NCBI RefSeq assembly: GCF_900095175.1
Contig: NZ_LT606946.1
Location: 784,058 to 848,057 of the forward strand
Direction: 5' to 3'
DNA from: Polynucleobacter necessarius
GTDB lineage: Bacteria; Pseudomonadota; Gammaproteobacteria; Burkholderiales; Burkholderiaceae
Length of the DNA: 64,000 bases
The position numbers and the translations under genes are program-made. The notes beneath the pieces were generated by a model. That model searched no databases. It was not told the origin of the DNA and worked only from the letters and a program-made list of their open reading frames with translations. Shown here one piece after another: positions 42,084-52,727 of this stretch. The number at the start of each line of letters is the position of its first letter. Position 1 is the first letter of the stretch.

Positions 42084-42448
42084 ATGAAAAAACACCTCAT
42101 TCTTTCCCAATTGACTCTGTGTGCTGCTTTGGCTTTTGCTGGATTTGCTGCACAATCTCAAGACGTAAAAGGTTCCGCCCAGTCTGGACAAGGCAAGGTT
42201 TGGCTTTGCATTGGTTGCCGCTCCGTCCCAGACTACCGTGCTGACTATCCTTTGGTCTACAGAGTTCCAATGTTGGGGGCCAAAATGCCGCTTACATTGC
42301 TAGCTCCTTAGCTGCCTACAAAAAAGGCGAAAGAAAGCATCCAACGATGCGTTCTATTGCTGCCAGCTTGTCTGATCAAGACATGGCCGACCTTGACGAA
42401 TACTATGCTGCGCAGACTGCCAGCTCACCAAATAACCCATTGAAGTGA
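42084..42448 (+). pseudogene. Small cytochrome c, haem motif changed and frameshifted
   Basis: A signal peptide (MKKHLILSQLTLCAALAFAGFA) leads to CIGCR, where a class I cytochrome needs CIGCH; the His codon has become CGC. Near 42272 a run of five G should be six, and the rest (GQNAAYIASSLAAYKKGERK, MRSIAASLSDQDMADLDEYY) reads in the next frame to the stop at 42448. The gene therefore has two independent lesions and cannot make a covalently bound haem protein. It is first in a pair with another cytochrome. Confidence 0.87.
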
Positions 42449-42465
42449 TATTTAGAGGCACGTTT

Positions 42466-42810
42466 ATGAAATTCGCACTAATTACCGCCATTCTGTTATC
42501 CAGTATTGGTGTTGCTCAAGCAGCTAGCGCCGATAAAGGCAAAGCCCTAGTAGAGAAGGCTAACTGCGCCTCTTGCCATGGTGCCGGCCTGAACGCACCA
42601 ATCTTGCCTGCTTACCCAAAGTTGGCCGGTCAGTACCCTGATTACCTTTACTATGCTTTGCGTGCTTATCAAGTTGGTGGTTCTAATGCCTAATTTGGTC
42701 GCAATAACGCTGTAATGTCTTCACAAGTACAGTCATTTTCAGATGCAGACCTTCGCGATATGGCTGCGTACATCTCTAAATTACCTGGAAATTTCGTAAT
42801 TAAGAAGTAA
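42466..42810 (+). pseudogene. Small cytochrome c, in-frame stop
   Basis: The ATG at 42466 gives signal peptide MKFALITAILLSSIGVAQA and the haem site CASCHG, then APILPAYPKLAGQYPDYLYY. A TAA at 42691-42693 interrupts at codon 76; the same frame continues FGRNNAVMSSQVQSFSDADL to KK and stop at 42810. The full protein would be 114 residues, a cytochrome c553/c4-like monohaem carrier. The truncated form keeps the haem site but lacks the methionine-ligand segment. Confidence 0.87.
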
Positions 42811-42835
42811 TCCAAGATTTAGGCTGCGCAAACTA

Positions 42836-42870
42836 AAAGGCTTAGGTTAATCACCTAAGCCTTTGTTTTA
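42836..42870. terminator. Terminator between the cytochrome pair and the GntR gene
   Basis: A perfect 12-bp stem AAAGGCTTAGGT / ACCTAAGCCTTT encloses TAATC and runs into GTTTTA. It lies 26 bases after the second cytochrome and just before the GntR gene end, so it can serve both convergent genes. Confidence 0.88.
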
Positions 42871-42875
42871 TAGCG

Positions 42876-43514
42876 CTATTTAGTTGCCTCAAGACCTCTA
42901 GCCAGGTGCTTGCGCATCGCTTGCTCTGCAGCCAGAGGATCTCTTTTGAGGATCGCCTGCAGAATTTCACGATGTTCAATTAATGAGCTGAGTAAACGAC
43001 CGCTTCTGCTTAAAGAATCACGCCTTTGTAGCTTAAGAACCTTACGTAGGTCGTCAATGACCCCATTCATCCATTTATTACCAGCAATTTCTTGGATTAA
43101 CTCATGAAATTTGACGTTAATTTCAAAGAACTGCTCTAAATCTCGGTCTGCAGCAGCCTTTTCTAGGCGGTGATGGACGTTATCCAATTGGGTAAGTTGG
43201 GCCTCTGAGGCTTTAATAGCAGTCTTTTTGGCTGCTTGACCCTCTAAGAGGGATAGGACTGTGAAGATTTGCTCGAGATCGCGCCTATCTACCTCGGTGA
43301 CATAGGCACCTTTATTCATTTTGGTCGTTACTAGGCCTTCAGAAGCAAGGACTTTGATTGCTTCGCGCATTGGAGTTCTGCTGATTCCAAAGGCTATTGC
43401 AAGACTTTGCTCATCCAACCAACTGCCTGGAGCTAGTTCATGGGAAAAGATTTGCTCGCGCAGTCGCTCAGCAACGTCTTCATATAAGGGCCTATTAATT
43501 AGTTTTGTATTCAT
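42876..43514 (-). CDS. GntR-family regulator, FCD-type
   Basis: The 212-residue protein has an N-terminal winged helix (RLREQIFSHELAPGSWLDEQ, FGISRTPMREAIKVLASEGL) and a C-terminal all-helical FCD ligand domain (LEGQAAKKTA, FHELIQEIAGN, HREILQAILKRDP). It is divergent from the methylmalonyl-CoA mutase operon and separated from it by 96 bases with a TGTATACA palindrome, so it most likely regulates that operon and itself in response to a carboxylic acid or its CoA ester. This is inference from position. Confidence 0.88.
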   Translation of the reverse strand: MNTKLINRPLYEDVAERLREQIFSHELAPGSWLDEQSLAIAFGISRTPMREAIKVLASEGLVTTKMNKGAYVTEVDRRDLEQIFTVLSLLEGQAAKKTAIKASEAQLTQLDNVHHRLEKAAADRDLEQFFEINVKFHELIQEIAGNKWMNGVIDDLRKVLKLQRRDSLSRSGRLLSSLIEHREILQAILKRDPLAAEQAMRKHLARGLEATK

Positions 43515-43519
43515 AATTA

Positions 43520-43527
43520 TGTATACA
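43520..43527. promoter_or_regulatory. Putative GntR/FCD operator TGTATACA
   Basis: A perfect 8-bp palindrome lies five bases upstream of the GntR start, within the divergent promoter region. It fits the T-G-T-n-n-A-C-A form known for FCD-type regulators. The match is short, so the call rests on location. Confidence 0.5.
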
Positions 43528-43610
43528 GTATCTAGACAAATTGAAAAATGTCAAGCAAAATAACCCCACAAATTTAGTAACAATGTAATAAAGCCAACCA
43601 GGAGTGCTTT

Positions 43611-45806
43611 ATGAGTGCGAGTGAAAAAAAGTCAGCAACGAATGCGTCAAATACTTGGCCAAATGTGCCAGATAGCAATTTAGATGCTTGGAAAAAATCA
43701 GCCCAAAAGTCAGCGCCGAATGGTGATGTCGATAAATTAGGTTGGCAAACTCCAGATGGGATACATCTCAAGGCCTTGTATACCGCTGAAGATACTGAAG
43801 GCCTGCAGTACACACATTCATTACCAGGTTTCGAGCCATTTGTTCGTGGACCTCAAGCAACAATGTACTCAGTGCGTCCTTGGACAATTCGTCAATACGC
43901 TGGCTTTTCAACTGCAGAAGAATCCAATGCGTTTTATCGCAAAGCGTTGGATGCAGGTGGTCAAGGTGTTTCCGTTGCTTTCGATTTGGCAACCCATCGC
44001 GGCTACGACTCAGATCATCCACGTGTGACTGGCGACGTTGGTAAGGCTGGTGTTGCGATTGACTCTGTAGAAGATATGAAAATATTGTTTGATGGCATTC
44101 CATTGGACAAGGTATCAGTGTCGATGACGATGAATGGCGCTGTGTTGCCAGTGTTGGCTGGTTACATTGTTGCTGGTGAAGAGCAAGGCGTTAAGCAAGA
44201 ATTGTTATCAGGCACGATTCAGAATGACATTCTGAAAGAGTTCATGGTACGTAACACATATATCTACCCACCAGAGCCTTCGATGCGCATCATCGGCGAC
44301 ATCATTGAATACACCGCTAAGCACATGCCGAAATTTAACTCGATCTCCATCTCGGGTTATCACATGCAAGAGGCCGGTGCTAACCAAGTTCTTGAACTTG
44401 CTTTCACATTGGCCGATGGTAAAGAGTATGTAAAAACTGCCTTGGCTAAAGGCTTAGATGTCGATGGCTTTGCGGGTCGTCTTTCATTCTTCTTTGCTAT
44501 TGGCATGAACTTTTATTTGGAAGTGGCAAAGTTACGTGCTGCACGCCTATTGTGGTGGCGCATTATGAAGTCCTTCGAGCCAAAGAATCCAAAGTCTTTG
44601 ATGTTGCGTACACATTGCCAAACATCAGGATGGTCTTTAACCGAACAGGACCCATATAACAACGTAGTTCGCACAACGGTTGAAGCTATGGCTGCAGTCT
44701 TTGGTGGCACCCAATCTTTACATACGAATTCATTCGATGAGGCGATTGCTTTGCCATCTGAATTCTCAAGCCGTATCGCTCGTAATACCCAGTTAATTCT
44801 TCAAGAGGAAACCCATATCACTAGCGTGATTGATCCCTGGGCTGGTTCTTACATGATGGAGAACCTCACCCAAGAGATGGCCGATAAAGCCTGGGAAATT
44901 ATTCAAGAAGTTGATGCCATGGGTGGCATGACCAAGGCCGTGGAAAGCGGCTGGGCTAAACTCAAGATTGAAGCTGCTGCTGCCGAGAAACAAGCCAAGA
45001 TCGATTCCGGTTCCGATGTCATTGTTGGCGTGAATAAATACAAGCTTGGCAAAGAAGACTTGGTTGACGTCTTAATGATTGACAACGACAAAGTTCGCGA
45101 AAGCCAGGTTGCACGATTAAAAGATATCAGGGCGAAGCGTGACTCCAAAAAAGTTGAAGCCGAATTAGAGGCATTAACCAAAGCTGCAGAAGAAAATACC
45201 GGTAACTTATTAGAGTTGGCGGTACAGGCAATTCGTTTGCGGGCAACGGTTGGTGAGGTTTCTGATGCATTAGAAAAAGTTTATAGGCGCCATCGCGCTG
45301 ATACTCAAAAGGTGACCGGTGTGTATGCAGCTACTTACGACTCAGCAGAAGGCTGGGAAAAATTGAAGGTTGAGATCGCTGATTTTGCAAAAGATTTTGG
45401 TCGTCGCCCACGAGTGATGATTGCAAAACTTGGCCAAGATGGTCATGATCGCGGTGCCAAAGTTGTTGCAACTGCGTTTGCTGACTTAGGTTTTGACGTT
45501 GATATTGGCCCCTTGTTCCAAACGCCAGAAGAGTGCGCTCGTCAGGCAATTGAGAATGACGTTCATGCTTTAGGTATCTCTACTCTTGCAGCAGGACATA
45601 AGACTTTGGTGCCAGCAATTATTGCTGAGCTCAAGAAGCAGGGCGCTGAGGACATTATTGTCTTCGTTGGTGGCGTTATTCCAAGACAGGATTACGACTT
45701 CTTGTATGAGGCTGGCGTGAAAGGTATTTATGGCCCAGGTACTCCAATTCCGGCTTCGGCAAAGGATGTGCTTGAGCAGATTCGTAAATCTGTAAAGCCT
45801 GATTAA
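43611..45806 (+). CDS. Methylmalonyl-CoA mutase
   Basis: This B12 enzyme rearranges methylmalonyl-CoA to succinyl-CoA. The 731 residues combine the substrate barrel ([45 protein letters not shown]) with the C-terminal cobalamin domain (DGHDRGAKV with the lower-ligand His, then ISTLAAGHK and VFVGGVIP). It is the single-chain type, with no separate small subunit. First gene of mutase-meaB-pccB-pccA-VOC; the start has AGGAG seven bases upstream. Confidence 0.95.
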   Translation: MSASEKKSATNASNTWPNVPDSNLDAWKKSAQKSAPNGDVDKLGWQTPDGIHLKALYTAEDTEGLQYTHSLPGFEPFVRGPQATMYSVRPWTIRQYAGFSTAEESNAFYRKALDAGGQGVSVAFDLATHRGYDSDHPRVTGDVGKAGVAIDSVEDMKILFDGIPLDKVSVSMTMNGAVLPVLAGYIVAGEEQGVKQELLSGTIQNDILKEFMVRNTYIYPPEPSMRIIGDIIEYTAKHMPKFNSISISGYHMQEAGANQVLELAFTLADGKEYVKTALAKGLDVDGFAGRLSFFFAIGMNFYLEVAKLRAARLLWWRIMKSFEPKNPKSLMLRTHCQTSGWSLTEQDPYNNVVRTTVEAMAAVFGGTQSLHTNSFDEAIALPSEFSSRIARNTQLILQEETHITSVIDPWAGSYMMENLTQEMADKAWEIIQEVDAMGGMTKAVESGWAKLKIEAAAAEKQAKIDSGSDVIVGVNKYKLGKEDLVDVLMIDNDKVRESQVARLKDIRAKRDSKKVEAELEALTKAAEENTGNLLELAVQAIRLRATVGEVSDALEKVYRRHRADTQKVTGVYAATYDSAEGWEKLKVEIADFAKDFGRRPRVMIAKLGQDGHDRGAKVVATAFADLGFDVDIGPLFQTPEECARQAIENDVHALGISTLAAGHKTLVPAIIAELKKQGAEDIIVFVGGVIPRQDYDFLYEAGVKGIYGPGTPIPASAKDVLEQIRKSVKPD

Positions 45807-45828
45807 CTTACAGATCCTAGATATCAGC

Positions 45829-46854
45829 ATGCTCAATGCAGTTGACCAAGCCTTGGTGAATGATCTCACCGGTGCGCCTTCATCGGCGCAGCGTCGAGCC
45901 TTGGCGAAGATCATCACTTTGCTTGAGTCCACTCGCATGGATCATCGCAAACGCGCTGATGAGGTACTTAATACCTTATTGCCCAAGACCGGAAAATCAT
46001 TTCGTTTGGGCATCTCAGGAGTGCCGGGTGTTGGTAAGTCCACATTAATTGAAACTTTGGGCTTATATCTGATTGAAAAAGGACATCGCGTTGCCGTTCT
46101 GGCCATTGATCCTTCTTCAAGCTTATCTGGAGGCTCCATTTTGGGCGATAAGACCCGTATGGAGAGGTTGTCAGTTTTAGACAATGCATTCATTCGGCCG
46201 AGCCCGTCATCCTGCACATTGGGTGGCGTAGCTGAAAAAACACGAGAGGCCATGTTGGTCGCTGAGGCAGCAGGATTTGACATTGTGATTGTTGAGACTG
46301 TGGGTGTGGGCCAAAGTGAAATTGCAGTTGCCGGGATGGCTGACATGTTCTTGCTCCTACAGCTGCCTAATGCAGGAGATGATCTTCAGGCGATTAAAAA
46401 AGGTGTCATGGAAATTGCCGATTTGATTGTGATCAATAAGGTAGATATCGATCCTGATGCAGCAATGCGCGCGCAATTATTTATTACAAGCTCGTTACGT
46501 CTTTTAGGCTTCCAGGGCAACCCTGATCACGCTTCGCATAATCAGGAGTACTGGCATCCACAGGTAATGACCTTAAGCGCCTTAGAAGGCAATGGCGTGC
46601 CTGAGTTATGGGAAAAAATTCTACATTTTCAGAAACTGCAAAATGCAAACGGCCAGTTACAGTCACGCCGTAAGCAACAGGCACCTGCCTGGATGTGGGA
46701 TCGAATTGATTCAGGCCTCAAGAATGCTTTTCAGAATCACCCAGCAGTACAAACACTTTTACCTGGCCTGAGTGCCGAGGTAAATCAAGGAACCATGGCC
46801 GCTTCTGTTGCTGCGAGACGTTTACTCGAAGCAATGGGACACGAATTTTTCTAA
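45829..46854 (+). CDS. meaB: Methylmalonyl-CoA mutase-associated GTPase MeaB
   Basis: MeaB is a G3E-type GTPase that protects and reloads the mutase with cobalamin. The 341 residues show the P-loop [29 protein letters not shown], the switch segment [11 protein letters not shown] and the base-recognition NKVD. It lies 22 bases after the mutase, with which it forms a complex in other bacteria. It reads intact. The older name argK is a misnomer. Confidence 0.94.
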   Translation: MLNAVDQALVNDLTGAPSSAQRRALAKIITLLESTRMDHRKRADEVLNTLLPKTGKSFRLGISGVPGVGKSTLIETLGLYLIEKGHRVAVLAIDPSSSLSGGSILGDKTRMERLSVLDNAFIRPSPSSCTLGGVAEKTREAMLVAEAAGFDIVIVETVGVGQSEIAVAGMADMFLLLQLPNAGDDLQAIKKGVMEIADLIVINKVDIDPDAAMRAQLFITSSLRLLGFQGNPDHASHNQEYWHPQVMTLSALEGNGVPELWEKILHFQKLQNANGQLQSRRKQQAPAWMWDRIDSGLKNAFQNHPAVQTLLPGLSAEVNQGTMAASVAARRLLEAMGHEFF

Positions 46855-46864
46855 GGGAGTAGTT

Positions 46865-48397
46865 ATGAAGGAAATCATTCAACAGCTTGAAGCAAAGCGC
46901 GAACTTGCCAGATTAGGTGGCGGGCAAAAGCGTATTGCTGTTCAACATTCCAAGGGTAAGTTAACTGCACGCGAGCGTATTGAACTCTTGCTAGATGCTG
47001 GCACCTTTGAAGAGTGGGATATGTTTGTTGAGCATCGTTGCCATGACTATGGTATGGCCGATCAAACTGTTCCAGGTGATGGTGTTGTTACTGGTTACGG
47101 CATGATCAATGGCCGTTTGGTATTTGTTTTCTCACAAGACTTTACCGTCCTGGGTGGCTCTCTCTCAGAGGCGCATGCAGAGAAGATTTGCAAAGTAATG
47201 GGCCAGGCAATCAAAGTTGGTGCGCCCGTAATTGGCTTAAATGACTCCGGTGGTGCGCGTATTCAGGAGGGTGTTGCCTCTTTGGGTGGCTATGCTGAGA
47301 TTTTCCAGTGTAATGTGACTGCTTCAGGTGTTATTCCGCAGATCTCTTTAATTATGGGGCCATCCGCTGGTGGCGCCGTGTATTCACCGGCTCTCACTGA
47401 CTTCATCTTTATGGTGAAAGACAGTTCTTACATGTTTGTGACTGGTCCAGAAGTCGTTAAGACAGTGACACACGAGGATGTCACTGCTGAAGAATTGGGT
47501 GGTGCAGTCACGCACTCGACTATTTCAGGTGTTTGCGACTTGGCTTTTGATAATGATGTGGATGCCATCATGATGCTGCGTCGCTTCTTTAATTACCTCC
47601 CCTTATCGAATCGCGAAAAGCCACCCATGATCAATGGGGCAATGCGTACTGAAGAGCCTGATTTCTCTCTCGATACATTGGTGCCAAGTAATCCGAATCA
47701 ACCCTACGATATGAAAGAGTTGATCGAGAAGATTGTGGATGATGGTGAGTTTTTTGAACTTCAGCCTGATTATGCAAAGAATATCTTGATCGGTTTTGCC
47801 CGTATGGAAGGTCGCTCTATCGGTATAGTGGCTAACCAGCCATTAGTACTGGCAGGCTGCTTAGATACCAAAGCATCCATTAAAGCGGCTCGTTTTGTCC
47901 GATTCTGCGATGCCTTTAATATTCCGGTTGTGACCTTGGTGGACGTACCTGGATTTATGCCTGGTACATCACAAGAATACGGCGGCATCATTAAGCATGG
48001 CGCGAAGTTGCTTTACGCCTATGCTGACTGCACGGTACCGAAGGTCACTCTGATCACCCGTAAAGCTTATGGTGGCGCTTATGACGTGATGGCCTCAAAA
48101 CACTTGCGTGGTGACGTGAACTTCGCTTGGCCTTCTGCTGAAATTGCAGTAATGGGTCCAAAGGGTGCCGTGGAAATTATCTTCCGCGAAGAAAAATCGG
48201 ATCCAGTAAAAATTGCAGCTCGTGAAGCTGAATACAAAGCTAAGTTTGCAAATCCTTTTGTAGCAGGGCGACGCGGCTACATTGATGACGTGATCTTGCC
48301 GCATGAGACACGTAAGCGTATCTCACGTTCTTTGGCCATGCTCAAAGACAAAGGGCTGACAAACCCACCGCGTAAACACGGCAATATTCCCCTCTAA
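46865..48397 (+). CDS. Propionyl-CoA carboxylase beta subunit
   Basis: This carboxyltransferase moves CO2 from carboxybiotin to propionyl-CoA giving methylmalonyl-CoA. The 510 residues contain both crotonase-like halves: [14 protein letters not shown] and [14 protein letters not shown], then [20 protein letters not shown] and [10 protein letters not shown]. The ATG at 46865 follows AAGGGAG; a start inside meaB at 46808 is rejected. The pairing with the biotin subunit and the mutase fixes the substrate as propionyl-CoA with good probability. Confidence 0.93.
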   Translation: MKEIIQQLEAKRELARLGGGQKRIAVQHSKGKLTARERIELLLDAGTFEEWDMFVEHRCHDYGMADQTVPGDGVVTGYGMINGRLVFVFSQDFTVLGGSLSEAHAEKICKVMGQAIKVGAPVIGLNDSGGARIQEGVASLGGYAEIFQCNVTASGVIPQISLIMGPSAGGAVYSPALTDFIFMVKDSSYMFVTGPEVVKTVTHEDVTAEELGGAVTHSTISGVCDLAFDNDVDAIMMLRRFFNYLPLSNREKPPMINGAMRTEEPDFSLDTLVPSNPNQPYDMKELIEKIVDDGEFFELQPDYAKNILIGFARMEGRSIGIVANQPLVLAGCLDTKASIKAARFVRFCDAFNIPVVTLVDVPGFMPGTSQEYGGIIKHGAKLLYAYADCTVPKVTLITRKAYGGAYDVMASKHLRGDVNFAWPSAEIAVMGPKGAVEIIFREEKSDPVKIAAREAEYKAKFANPFVAGRRGYIDDVILPHETRKRISRSLAMLKDKGLTNPPRKHGNIPL

Positions 48398-48411
48398 GGC
48401 GCCGACAAATC

Positions 48412-50448
48412 ATGACTACGAAAATGTTTAAGAAAATTTTGATTGCTAACCGCGACGAGATTGCTTGCCGTGTAATGAAAACTGCCAAGAAGATGGGCAT
48501 CAAGACGGTCGCCGTTTATTCTGAGGCCGACAAAGAGGCGCGTCATGTGCAGATGGCCGATGAAGCGGTTTGCATTGGGCCAGCACCTTCACGTGAATCT
48601 TATTTAGTAATGGATCGCATTATTCAGGCCTGTAAAGATACCGGTGCAGAAGCGGTTCACCCAGGCTACGGCTTTCTTTCTGAGAATGAGCAATTTGCAA
48701 AGCGCTGCGAAGAAGAGGGCATTGTATTTATTGGGCCTAAACATCAATCCATCGCTGCTATGGGCGATAAGATTGCATCCAAGAAGCTTGCTTTAGAAGC
48801 CAAGGTTAATACTATTCCTGGCTACAACGAAGCGATTGATACCAATGAAGAGGCGGTCAAGATTGCTCAAGGCATTGGTTACCCAGTCATGATCAAGGCA
48901 TCTGCAGGTGGCGGCGGTAAAGGCTTGCGTGTTGCATTTAATGACAAAGAGGCAGCCGAAGGTTTTGTTGCTTGTAAAACAGAGGCAATGAATAGCTTCG
49001 GCGATGACCGTATCTTCATTGAAAAGTTTGTCGAGGGCCCGCGTCATATTGAGATTCAGGTGCTGGGTGATTCACATGGCAACGTAGTGTATTTGGGTGA
49101 GCGTGATTGTTCTATTCAACGACGCCATCAAAAGGTCATTGAGGAAGCGCCATCTCCATTTATCGACCCTGCAACCCGTAAAGCCATGGGTGAGCAAGCT
49201 GTTGCATTAGCAAAGGCTGTGAACTATCAATCCGCTGGTACAGTCGAGTTCGTAGTTGGTAAAGATAAGTCTTTCTACTTCCTGGAGATGAATACCCGCT
49301 TGCAAGTGGAGCATCCGGTGACTGAAGGTATTACTGGCCTCGATTTGGTTGAACAGATGATTCGTGTTGCTGCTGGCGAGAAGTTGGCATTTAAGCAAGA
49401 GGATATTAAGTTGGACGGTTGGTCCATGGAGTGCCGGATTAATGCAGATGACCCATTCCGCAACTTCTTGCCATCGACTGGTCGCCTAGTCAAATACCGC
49501 CCACCAGAAGAGTTGGATGGTGTGCGTGTTGATACTGGTGTCTTTGAGGGCGGCGAGATCCCGATGTATTACGACTCCATGATTGCCAAGTTGATTGTGC
49601 ATGGCAAAGATCGTACTGAGGCGATCGAAAAGATGCGTGCAGCATTAAATGACTTTGTCATTCGCGGCATTCATTCAAATATCCCTTTCCAGGCAGCACT
49701 TTTGCAGCATCCACGCTTTGTCTCTGGTGACTTCACTACTGGTTTTATTGCCGAAGAGTATCCCGATGGATTCAAAAAGGATTCCGTACAGCCAGCAGAT
49801 CCAAAGCGTTTAGCCGCTCTATCAGCATTTATGCGCTACCGCTATCTCGAGCACATCCAAATGATTGACGGCCAGTTGGCCGGCCATGAGATGACTATTG
49901 CCAAGAAGTTTGTAGTGGTCACTGGTTCACGGGTTGGGTCGAATGAAGACATCAAAGAGATCCCTGTTCGCGTGGATCTGAAAGATGGCGTTTACTCTGT
50001 TTATATTGAAGAAGAGGATGATGTCAGTCGTTACAACATTGTCAGCAACTGGCGTCCAGGTGAGTTGTGCTTACGTGCAACCATCAATGGCACGCACAAG
50101 ATTACTGCTCAAATAGAACGCAAGGGTGTTAAATACGCTCTTGTCTTGGATGGCGCTCATTATGAGTGTATGGTCCTAAGCCCACTAGGTGCTGAGCTTC
50201 AGCGTCGTATGTTGGTCAAGGTTCCGCCAGATACTTCTAAGCTCGTGATGTCTCCAATGCCTGGCTTATTAACCAATATTTCTGTAAAAGTTGGCGAGGC
50301 AGTTACTGCAGGTCAAAAATTAGCCGCTATTGAAGCAATGAAAATGGAAAATACATTGGTTGCTGCGCAAGATGGTGTGGTTGCGGAAATCTGTGCCAAT
50401 GTTGGCGAAAGCTTAGCGGTTGATCAATTGATCATTCGCTTCGAGTAA
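48412..50448 (+). CDS. Propionyl-CoA carboxylase biotin-containing alpha subunit
   Basis: 678 residues hold biotin carboxylase (residues 1-450: [37 protein letters not shown]), a BT domain, and the C-terminal biotinyl domain with EAMKMEN. ATP and bicarbonate charge the biotin lysine. At the very start the usual IANRGEIACRV reads [11 protein letters not shown], a G to D change in a nearly invariant glycine (codon GAC versus GGC). The rest is normal. It sits 14 bases after the beta subunit. Confidence 0.93.
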   Translation: MTTKMFKKILIANRDEIACRVMKTAKKMGIKTVAVYSEADKEARHVQMADEAVCIGPAPSRESYLVMDRIIQACKDTGAEAVHPGYGFLSENEQFAKRCEEEGIVFIGPKHQSIAAMGDKIASKKLALEAKVNTIPGYNEAIDTNEEAVKIAQGIGYPVMIKASAGGGGKGLRVAFNDKEAAEGFVACKTEAMNSFGDDRIFIEKFVEGPRHIEIQVLGDSHGNVVYLGERDCSIQRRHQKVIEEAPSPFIDPATRKAMGEQAVALAKAVNYQSAGTVEFVVGKDKSFYFLEMNTRLQVEHPVTEGITGLDLVEQMIRVAAGEKLAFKQEDIKLDGWSMECRINADDPFRNFLPSTGRLVKYRPPEELDGVRVDTGVFEGGEIPMYYDSMIAKLIVHGKDRTEAIEKMRAALNDFVIRGIHSNIPFQAALLQHPRFVSGDFTTGFIAEEYPDGFKKDSVQPADPKRLAALSAFMRYRYLEHIQMIDGQLAGHEMTIAKKFVVVTGSRVGSNEDIKEIPVRVDLKDGVYSVYIEEEDDVSRYNIVSNWRPGELCLRATINGTHKITAQIERKGVKYALVLDGAHYECMVLSPLGAELQRRMLVKVPPDTSKLVMSPMPGLLTNISVKVGEAVTAGQKLAAIEAMKMENTLVAAQDGVVAEICANVGESLAVDQLIIRFE

Positions 50449-50455
50449 GGCAGCC

Positions 50456-50920
50456 ATGACTAAACCATTCAAGATATTGGGTATTCAGCAAGTTGCAACT
50501 GGTGGCGAAAATAAAGATCGTCTCCGCAAGCTTTGGGTTGACTTATTGGGCTTTGAATACAAAAGTACATTTGTCTCTGAGCGTGAGAACGTGGATGAAG
50601 ATATTTGCGCTATTGGCAAAGGAGTTCATGAGGTTGAAGTGGATCTCATGCAGCCATTTGATATCGAAAAGAAGCCGGCCGTTCATCAGACACCTTTAAA
50701 TCACATTGGCCTATGGGTAGACGATCTACCAAAGGCGGTGGAGTGGTTATCAGCACAAGGCTTACGCTTTGCTCCAGGAGGCATCCGGAAGGGTGCGGCT
50801 GGGTATGACATTACCTTTGTTCATCCCAAAGGCAATGAAGAGTTTCCGTTCTGTGGCGAGGGTGTATTGATTGAGCTTGTCCAGGCCCCACCAGATATCA
50901 TTACAGGCTTGAGTTCTTAA
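50456..50920 (+). CDS. VOC-family protein, candidate methylmalonyl-CoA epimerase
   Basis: The 154-residue protein has two beta-alpha-beta-beta-beta units of the vicinal-oxygen-chelate fold: [12 protein letters not shown], and [19 protein letters not shown] with a metal-type His, ending [12 protein letters not shown] with the metal Glu. Its place seven bases after pccA, in the propionyl-CoA pathway, suggests it is the epimerase that converts S- to R-methylmalonyl-CoA. A glyoxalase I is the alternative. The N-terminal metal ligand is Gln rather than His. Confidence 0.72.
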   Translation: MTKPFKILGIQQVATGGENKDRLRKLWVDLLGFEYKSTFVSERENVDEDICAIGKGVHEVEVDLMQPFDIEKKPAVHQTPLNHIGLWVDDLPKAVEWLSAQGLRFAPGGIRKGAAGYDITFVHPKGNEEFPFCGEGVLIELVQAPPDIITGLSS

Positions 50921-50939
50921 GTATTAGAAAGTCCATATT

Positions 50940-51662
50940 TTGACCCGTATATTGGCCATCGACACCTCATCTGCTTGGTGTTCGGTGGTTTTATCTTTAA
51001 GTGATGCTGCACCTTTAGTTCGCCACCAAAAGGTGTCGGCCGGCGCTAGCCAGCTCTTATTGCCCTGGGTTGATGAGTTGCTATCTGAAGCTTCAATCGA
51101 ACTGACTTCTTTAGATGCTATTGCAATTGGCGTTGGCCCGGGTGCCTTCACGGGGATTCGCCTTGGTGTTGCCGCCGTCCAGGGTCTGGCGATTGCAGCA
51201 AGACTGCCAGTTCTGCCTGTAGCAAGTCTGGACGCAATTGCAAGTCAACTGGTTCTCACCCCAGCGTTTATTTCTTCGGGAGCCCAGTCATTTGTGATTG
51301 CTGTGGATGCCCGTATGGAAGAGATCTACTGGGCTCGCTATCAAATGACATCAAATGATCTACCTCAACGCCAGAGTGATATTCATCTGAGTGCCCCGGA
51401 GGGTGTTGATTTGACAAATATCGACTTTATTGCGGGAAGTGCGATTGCAGAGTTTGGTGACCGCATATTTGCTAGCATTTCTAAGCCCCTTTCTAATAGT
51501 CGGCTTGATTCAAGCATTGGGGTTGATGCATTGGGTGTTTTAGCTTGTGCTCAGGATATGTGGAGCAAAGGCCTTCAACAAGATATCCATTTGCTTGAAC
51601 CGCTTTATATTCGTAATAAAGTTGCTTTGACTTCTACTGAGCGGAGTCAACTTCATGGTTGA
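50940..51662 (+). CDS. tsaB: tRNA threonylcarbamoyladenosine biosynthesis protein TsaB
   Basis: TsaB is the non-catalytic ASKHA-fold partner of TsaD in t6A synthesis on tRNAs reading ANN codons. The 240 residues start ILAIDTSSAWCSVVL and include IAIGVGPGAFTGIRLGVAAV and VDARMEEIYWA. The start is TTG at 50940 (LTRILAID); no better in-frame codon is close. It overlaps rimI by eight bases. Confidence 0.92.
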   Translation: MTRILAIDTSSAWCSVVLSLSDAAPLVRHQKVSAGASQLLLPWVDELLSEASIELTSLDAIAIGVGPGAFTGIRLGVAAVQGLAIAARLPVLPVASLDAIASQLVLTPAFISSGAQSFVIAVDARMEEIYWARYQMTSNDLPQRQSDIHLSAPEGVDLTNIDFIAGSAIAEFGDRIFASISKPLSNSRLDSSIGVDALGVLACAQDMWSKGLQQDIHLLEPLYIRNKVALTSTERSQLHG

Positions 51663-52200
51663 TGGTATCAACTCCTTGCAGTCAAGCGCGGAGGGTGTAA
51701 CAGAGCTTTCTTTTCTTCCAATGACTGTCGCAGACTTAGATTCAGTCCTTGCTATTGAATCTGTTTCACACATTCATCCTTGGACAAAAGGTAATTTCTC
51801 AGATTCTCTTGCTGCAGGGCATTGGGCCTACTGTGTCAGGCCGCAATTGTCAGATGCCATTGAAGGCAGTTATTTAGATCCAGAGATTCTGTGGGCTTAC
51901 TGCATCCTTTTTCCTGCGGTTGATGAGTTGCATCTGCTCAACATTACGGTTTCACCAAAATTGCGTCGCTTGGGCATTGGTGTAAAAATGATGAATGTAA
52001 TCGAGGGTGTAGCAGCCCAACAAAATATACCTCGAATTATTTTAGAAGTCCGACCAAGTAACGAATCAGCTCTAAAGCTCTATCAAAGACTGGGGTACGA
52101 GCAAATTGGTGTGCGCAAAAATTATTATCTGGTGGATGCCGCCAGTGGATTACGTGAGGATGCTCTGGTTTTGGCTAAATCGATTAAGCTTGAGGTATGA
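51655..52200 (+). CDS. rimI: Ribosomal protein S18-alanine N-acetyltransferase
   Basis: RimI acetylates the N-terminal alanine of ribosomal protein S18. The GNAT fold shows SVSHIHPWTKGNFSDSL, LNITVSPKLRRLGIGVKMM (acetyl-CoA loop, with RRLGIG) and EVRPSNESALKLYQRLGYEQ. The 181 residues include a 20-residue N-terminal extension. It overlaps tsaB and the following gene by a few bases each, a compact tsaB-rimI unit found widely. Confidence 0.92.
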   Translation: MVDGINSLQSSAEGVTELSFLPMTVADLDSVLAIESVSHIHPWTKGNFSDSLAAGHWAYCVRPQLSDAIEGSYLDPEILWAYCILFPAVDELHLLNITVSPKLRRLGIGVKMMNVIEGVAAQQNIPRIILEVRPSNESALKLYQRLGYEQIGVRKNYYLVDAASGLREDALVLAKSIKLEV

Positions 52201-52718
52201 ACTCAAGCACTAATTCCGCCTTCCTTAAAGAGATGGGCATCACCGAATGGACATCACGTGATGCTGTTCCTGACCAAACCCAGACTGAACCTGTTACATC
52301 GTTTGTTGTTGAGGAAACTCAGAAGCGTAGATCATCAGGAATTTGGTGGTTTTTTGGCAGCAAACCTCAAGGGAATGCTGAAGTGCTTTTTCAAAATATC
52401 ATTCGTGTACTCGGTTTAAACACACAAGAGTGGTCCTGGAAAAATCCTGCAGAAATGTTCAATCCCGAGCTATTGCCATCAGACGGAATCCCGATTGTCG
52501 CAATCGCATTTGGTGGGTCTGCCGCTCAAAAATTATCTGGGGAGCGCGATGGATTACCAGAGCTGCGTGAAACTGTCTTAGCAATCAATGCAGATGGTGC
52601 AGAGGATTTACCGCTCATTGCTACTTTTAAATTAAATCAGTTGATTGCTAGTCCCAAGGACAAGGCTCTACTTTGGCAGGACCTATTACTTGCTAAATCC
52701 GTCCTGCAAAATATCTAA
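52197..52718 (+). CDS. UDG-fold protein without catalytic motifs, possible HolD-like subunit
   Basis: The 173-residue protein overlaps rimI by four bases. From about residue 60 it follows family-4 uracil-DNA glycosylases in outline: GNAEVLFQNIIRVLGLNTQE, IPIVAIAFGGSAAQKL, GLPELRETVL, DLPLIATFKLNQLIASPKDK and ALLWQDLLLA. The catalytic GEAPG-type motif and the HPAYLLR histidine are missing, and no Fe-S cysteines occur. The opening FLKEMGITEWTSRD recalls the N-terminus of DNA polymerase III psi (HolD, LGITQW), whose gene neighbours rimI in enterobacteria. I infer a non-enzymatic role, possibly HolD-like. Confidence 0.55.
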   Translation: MNSSTNSAFLKEMGITEWTSRDAVPDQTQTEPVTSFVVEETQKRRSSGIWWFFGSKPQGNAEVLFQNIIRVLGLNTQEWSWKNPAEMFNPELLPSDGIPIVAIAFGGSAAQKLSGERDGLPELRETVLAINADGAEDLPLIATFKLNQLIASPKDKALLWQDLLLAKSVLQNI

Positions 52719-52727
52719 TCATTTTGC

